In this document: one piece after another, positions 7,001 to 9,543 of the stretch
How the letters are laid out: each line of letters begins with the position of its first letter
How positions within the stretch are numbered: position 1 is the first letter of the stretch
Assembly (NCBI GenBank): GCA_025728395.1
Contig: JAOBJR010000086.1
Coordinates: forward strand, 1 to 9,543
Direction of reading: 5' to 3'
From: Candidatus Lightella neohaematopini
Lineage (GTDB): Bacteria; Pseudomonadota; Gammaproteobacteria; Enterobacterales; Enterobacteriaceae
Length of the DNA: 9,543 nt
Notes under the pieces: model-generated
What the model was told of the DNA's origin: nothing
Databases searched by the model: none
What the model saw: only the letters and a program-made list of their open reading frames with translations
Program-made: the position numbers and the translations under genes

Positions 7001-7234
7001 TTATATTACAGTAAACATAATATATAAACTTAATCCAACAGTAATCATAGGTATAGCATCAATTAATCCCATGACAATGAAAAATTGTGTTCTTAATGTA
7101 GGAACTAAATCTGGTTGACGAGCAGCACTTTCTATAAATTTTCCACCTAATATTCCTATACCAACAGCAGCACCAATTGCTGCTAATCCAATCATAACAG
7201 CTACTGCTATATACATTAACTCTATACTATGCAT
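7001..7234 (-). CDS. atpE: Fo ATP synthase c subunit (proton-carrying ring)
   Basis: The c subunit is a small two-helix membrane hairpin; about ten copies form the rotor ring in E. coli. The 77 residues compare with 79 in E. coli, with two lost at the N terminus. Helix 1 holds the glycine-rich AAIGAAVGIGILGG (about 18-31), the polar loop is ARQPD (about 38-42), and helix 2 carries the essential proton-binding Asp59 in GLIDAIPM (Asp61 in E. coli). This is one of the best conserved proteins in the window. ATG at 7234 is preceded by AAGGAG (7247-7242) with a 7-nt spacer, a strong ribosome site in keeping with the high copy number needed. An A/T hairpin overlaps the stop codon. Confidence 0.98.
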   Translation of the reverse strand: MHSIELMYIAVAVMIGLAAIGAAVGIGILGGKFIESAARQPDLVPTLRTQFFIVMGLIDAIPMITVGLSLYIMFTVI

Positions 7235-7247
7235 AATAACTCTCCTT
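7235..7247 (-). promoter_or_regulatory. Strong Shine-Dalgarno of atpE
   Basis: AAGGAG on the minus strand at 7247-7242, 7 nt before the atpE ATG. It stands out because most genes here have weak or no ribosome site. Confidence 0.85.
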
Positions 7248-7265
7248 TTTATTTTAATATAGAAA

Positions 7266-8084
7266 TTATTCTTTTAATGCTGTACTAATATAAACTATAG
7301 TCAAAATCATAAAAATAAAAGATTGTAAAATAATTATTAAAATATGAAAAATAGCCCAAGGTACACTAATAACCCACTGAAACCACCACGGTACTAAACT
7401 AGTTATTAACATAAAAATTAGCTCACTAGCATACATATTACCAAATAATCTTAAACTTAATGATATTGGTTTAGATAATAAATTAATTAATTCTAAAATT
7501 ATGTTCACTGGAAATAATATAATATTATTAAATGGATGAGTAATTAATTCTTTTAAAAAACCTAGTAATCCTTTATTTTTAATATAATAGTATAATACAA
7601 TGAAAAAAATACTAATTGCCATAGATGTAGTAATATTAATATCAGATGATGGTAATATACGCAACAGTGGTATATTAAATAACTTATTAAAAATATAGGG
7701 TAATATATCTATAGGAATAATATCCATTGTATTCATTAAAGTAATCCAAACAAATAATGTTAAAGATAATGAATAAACAAATGTGTCATGTTTATTAGAA
7801 ATATCTTTAACATTTTTTTGAATAAATAGTACTATTAATTCTACTAAAATTTGTAATTTACTTGGTTTACAATTATTAACATGAGATTTAATAATATATC
7901 TAAATATTAAAATAAAAGTTAAACCTAACAAAGAAGAAAACATTAATGAATCAATATTTATAACCCAAAAAGAATTAATAGGATCACTACTATTGACAAA
8001 GCTAAAACTTTTTAAATTAAATTGTAAATTACATAAATGGTGATGTATATAATCATAAAAATAATTATTATTATCGTACGACAT
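7266..8084 (-). CDS. atpB: Fo ATP synthase a subunit (proton channel)
   Basis: Subunit a forms the two proton half-channels beside the c-ring. The 272 residues compare with 271 in E. coli. The N terminus (DYIHHHLCNLQ) and FWVINIDSLMFS match the family, and several hydrophobic membrane helices follow. Essential residues are present: Arg212 in LSLRLFGNMYASELIF (Arg210 in E. coli), Asn216, Glu221, and in the last helix His247 and Gln254. ISVPWAIFHILII and FMILTIVYIS are near-identical to E. coli. ATG at 8084 has AGGT 8 nt upstream, a moderate site. It is the first gene of the operon here, because atpI is missing, and lies 129 bp after the mnmG stop. Confidence 0.97.
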   Translation of the reverse strand: MSYDNNNYFYDYIHHHLCNLQFNLKSFSFVNSSDPINSFWVINIDSLMFSSLLGLTFILIFRYIIKSHVNNCKPSKLQILVELIVLFIQKNVKDISNKHDTFVYSLSLTLFVWITLMNTMDIIPIDILPYIFNKLFNIPLLRILPSSDINITTSMAISIFFIVLYYYIKNKGLLGFLKELITHPFNNIILFPVNIILELINLLSKPISLSLRLFGNMYASELIFMLITSLVPWWFQWVISVPWAIFHILIIILQSFIFMILTIVYISTALKE

Positions 8085-8128
8085 ATTAAATTACCTATTT
8101 TATCTTCATATAAAATACAAAAATATAA

Positions 8129-8160
8129 GTTATACTAAATTAGTATTTTAACACTAACAA
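8129..8160 (-). promoter_or_regulatory. Candidate sigma-70-like promoter for the atp operon
   Basis: In the mnmG-atpB gap, reading leftward, TTGTTA (8160-8155, 4 of 6 to TTGACA) is followed after 17 nt by TAGTAT (8137-8132, 4 of 6 to TATAAT). TATAAC at 8134-8129 is a better -10 but with 20-nt spacing. A start near 8122 would give a leader of about 40 nt. In DNA this AT-rich such matches are common by chance, and the operon could also be read from a promoter upstream of mnmG. Confidence 0.28.
8132..8146. repeat. Perfect 15-bp palindrome in the mnmG-atpB gap
   Basis: ATACTAA (8132-8138), one central A, then TTAGTAT (8140-8146). It overlaps the candidate -10 region of the atp operon. ATACTAAAT recurs in part at 8161-8168 (ATACTAAA). 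It could be an operator-like site or chance in A/T sequence. Confidence 0.4.
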
Positions 8161-8177
8161 ATACTAAATATTATTCA

Positions 8178-8200
8178 TTATATATTAAACTAATATATAA
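8178..8200. repeat. A/T-only inverted repeat just after mnmG
   Basis: TTATATATTA (8178-8187) and TAATATATAA (8191-8200) are perfect 10-bp arms around a 3-nt loop (AAC on plus, GTT on minus). It starts 13 bp after the mnmG stop on the minus strand. No T-run follows on that strand, so it is not a classic intrinsic terminator; it may protect the mnmG mRNA end or mean nothing. Confidence 0.45.
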
Positions 8201-8213
8201 AAGTATTATATAT

Positions 8214-9543
8214 TTATATTTTTTTTAATTTTCTTAACCAAATTATTAATACAGTAATTGCTGTATGAGTAACTCCGGAAATTAATAATGCTTCTTTAAT
8301 AGATTTAGGTTTATAAAAATTTAATTTATTAATTACTTCAGTAGATAATCCATGTATGTGACTAAAATTAATATCTTGCGGTATTAATATATTATTGTAT
8401 TTAGCTTGTTGACTTATTAATAACTGTTGCTTATTAATATAACCTTGATATTTAACTTGTATTTCTATTTGTTTAATAATTTCTTTATCTAATAACATAG
8501 ATTTAAAAATTTTTAACTTCAGTAATTTATTGCAATTAACTTCAGATCTACATAAAATTTCTTCCATATTTATTGGATTAGATATTGGCTTTGATAATAT
8601 TTTATTTAAATCTTTTGCTAAAAAACTATTAGGAACTATATTTATGTTACGTAATTTTTGACGAGTAATTTCTATATTTTCTATTTTATTACAAAATTGT
8701 TTCCAACGTCTATTTGTTACTATACCTAATTTTCTTCCTATTTCTGTTAGACGAATATCAGCATTATCTTCTCTTAATGAGAGACGATATTCAGCTCTAG
8801 CTGTTAACATACGATATGGTTCTGTAGTACCAAGAAAACATAAATCACTTAATAGTACACCAATATATGCTTGATATCTTTCTGGAAACCAGCCATTTAA
8901 ATCTTTAGTAAATCTAGCAGCATTTAGTCCAGCAATTAAACCTTGTGCAGCAGCTTCCTCATAACCAGTAGTACCATTAATTTGTCCAGCCATAAACAAA
9001 CCAGAAATAGATTTACTTTCTAATGTAAACTTTAAATTTCTAGAGTCAAAAAAATCATATTCAACAGCATATCCTGGTCTAATAATATTAGCATTTTCTA
9101 GTCCACTGATAGAACGAATTAATTGAATTTGTACATTAATTGGTAAACTAGTAGATATCCCATTAGGATATATCTCTTTACTATTTAATCCTTCTGGTTC
9201 TAAAAATATATGATGTGTATCTTTATCTTTAAATCTTACTATTTTGTCTTCAATAGATGGACAATATCTAGGACCAATACCATTAATATTACCATTATAA
9301 ATCGGGCTATGATGTAAATTATTTAAGATAATATTTTTAGTATTTATATTAGTATAAGTACAATAACACGGTAATTGTGTAGGATGTTGTTTAGCATTAC
9401 CAATATAAGAAAATACAGGTAATGGAATATCACTATACTGTGCAGTTAAATTATTAAAATTTATACTATCTAATGTAATTCTAGGAGGGGTACCAGTTTT
9501 TAATCTACCAGCATAAGGTAACACGTTACGTAAATATTGTGCA
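8214..9543 (-). CDS. mnmG: tRNA uridine-5-carboxymethylaminomethyl modification enzyme MnmG (GidA), 3' part
   Basis: With MnmE, MnmG installs the cmnm5 group on the wobble uridine of tRNAs reading split codon boxes, using FAD and folate. The reading frame is open to the right edge; 442 residues are visible, roughly the last 70% of the ~629-residue E. coli protein, and the GTG at 9524 is internal, since AQYLRN precedes it in frame. Landmarks in order are GRLKTGTPPRI, GPRYCPSIEDK with the conserved Cys, EPEGLNSKEIYPNGIST, the FAD-associated GQINGTTGYEEAAAQG, EYRLSLREDNADIRLTE, and the C-terminal helical MnmE-binding domain (QVKYQGYINKQQ, GLSTEVINKLN, SGVTHTAI). The C-terminal tail is a few residues shorter than in E. 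coli. The N-terminal FAD dinucleotide fold lies outside the window. Confidence 0.97.
   Translation of the reverse strand, partial: AQYLRNVLPYAGRLKTGTPPRITLDSINFNNLTAQYSDIPLPVFSYIGNAKQHPTQLPCYCTYTNINTKNIILNNLHHSPIYNGNINGIGPRYCPSIEDKIVRFKDKDTHHIFLEPEGLNSKEIYPNGISTSLPINVQIQLIRSISGLENANIIRPGYAVEYDFFDSRNLKFTLESKSISGLFMAGQINGTTGYEEAAAQGLIAGLNAARFTKDLNGWFPERYQAYIGVLLSDLCFLGTTEPYRMLTARAEYRLSLREDNADIRLTEIGRKLGIVTNRRWKQFCNKIENIEITRQKLRNINIVPNSFLAKDLNKILSKPISNPINMEEILCRSEVNCNKLLKLKIFKSMLLDKEIIKQIEIQVKYQGYINKQQLLISQQAKYNNILIPQDINFSHIHGLSTEVINKLNFYKPKSIKEALLISGVTHTAITVLIIWLRKLKKI

Noticed and set aside
9522..9524. GTG as the start of mnmG
   Set aside because: The frame is open further to the window edge (AQYLRN before it) and the protein would lack the FAD-binding N terminus; the gene simply continues outside.
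1..9543. Search for a mobile element, CRISPR, toxin-antitoxin, phage or new multigene system
   Set aside because: Nearly all bases belong to conserved housekeeping genes, gaps are mostly under 40 bp, and no repeat array, transposase or unknown gene is present.

Overview
The window is very AT-rich (only about a quarter G+C by eye) and tightly packed. Every protein is recognisably a close relative of the Escherichia coli counterpart, with Lys, Asn and Ile enriched by AT drift. This fits a genome-reduced gammaproteobacterial (Enterobacterales-type) insect endosymbiont. The sequence alone does not settle the genus. The standard bacterial code fits: TAA stops throughout and no in-frame TGA in an intact gene.

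Left part (1-1515, plus strand): the 3' end of dnaQ (DNA polymerase III proofreading subunit), then gmhA (first enzyme of LPS heptose synthesis) split by a one-base frameshift, then gpt (xanthine-guanine phosphoribosyltransferase). The order and orientation match the E. coli chromosome near 5 min, with the intervening genes deleted.

Middle and right (1536-8084, minus strand): the complete F1Fo ATP synthase operon atpB-E-F-H-A-G-D-C, read right to left, with a tRNA-Thr(CGU) gene (thrW type) only 5 nt after the last stop. The operon encodes the membrane proton channel (a, c, b) and the catalytic head and stalk (delta, alpha, gamma, beta, epsilon). Catalytic and proton-path residues are intact, so the enzyme should work. 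The two gene blocks converge, with 20 bp between gpt and the tRNA.

Far right (8214-9543, minus strand): the C-terminal two thirds of mnmG (gidA), the tRNA wobble-uridine modification enzyme, running off the window. rsmG and atpI, which lie between mnmG and atpB in E. coli, are missing. The 129-bp mnmG-atpB gap is the largest non-coding stretch; it holds A/T inverted repeats and a weak candidate promoter for the atp operon.

I see no mobile element, CRISPR array, phage gene or novel multigene system. The points most worth a second look are the gmhA frameshift at a CCC-A site, the tRNA-Thr with covarying stems but a G1-U72 end and an enlarged D-loop fused to the atp transcript, and the rearrangement junction that the tRNA marks.
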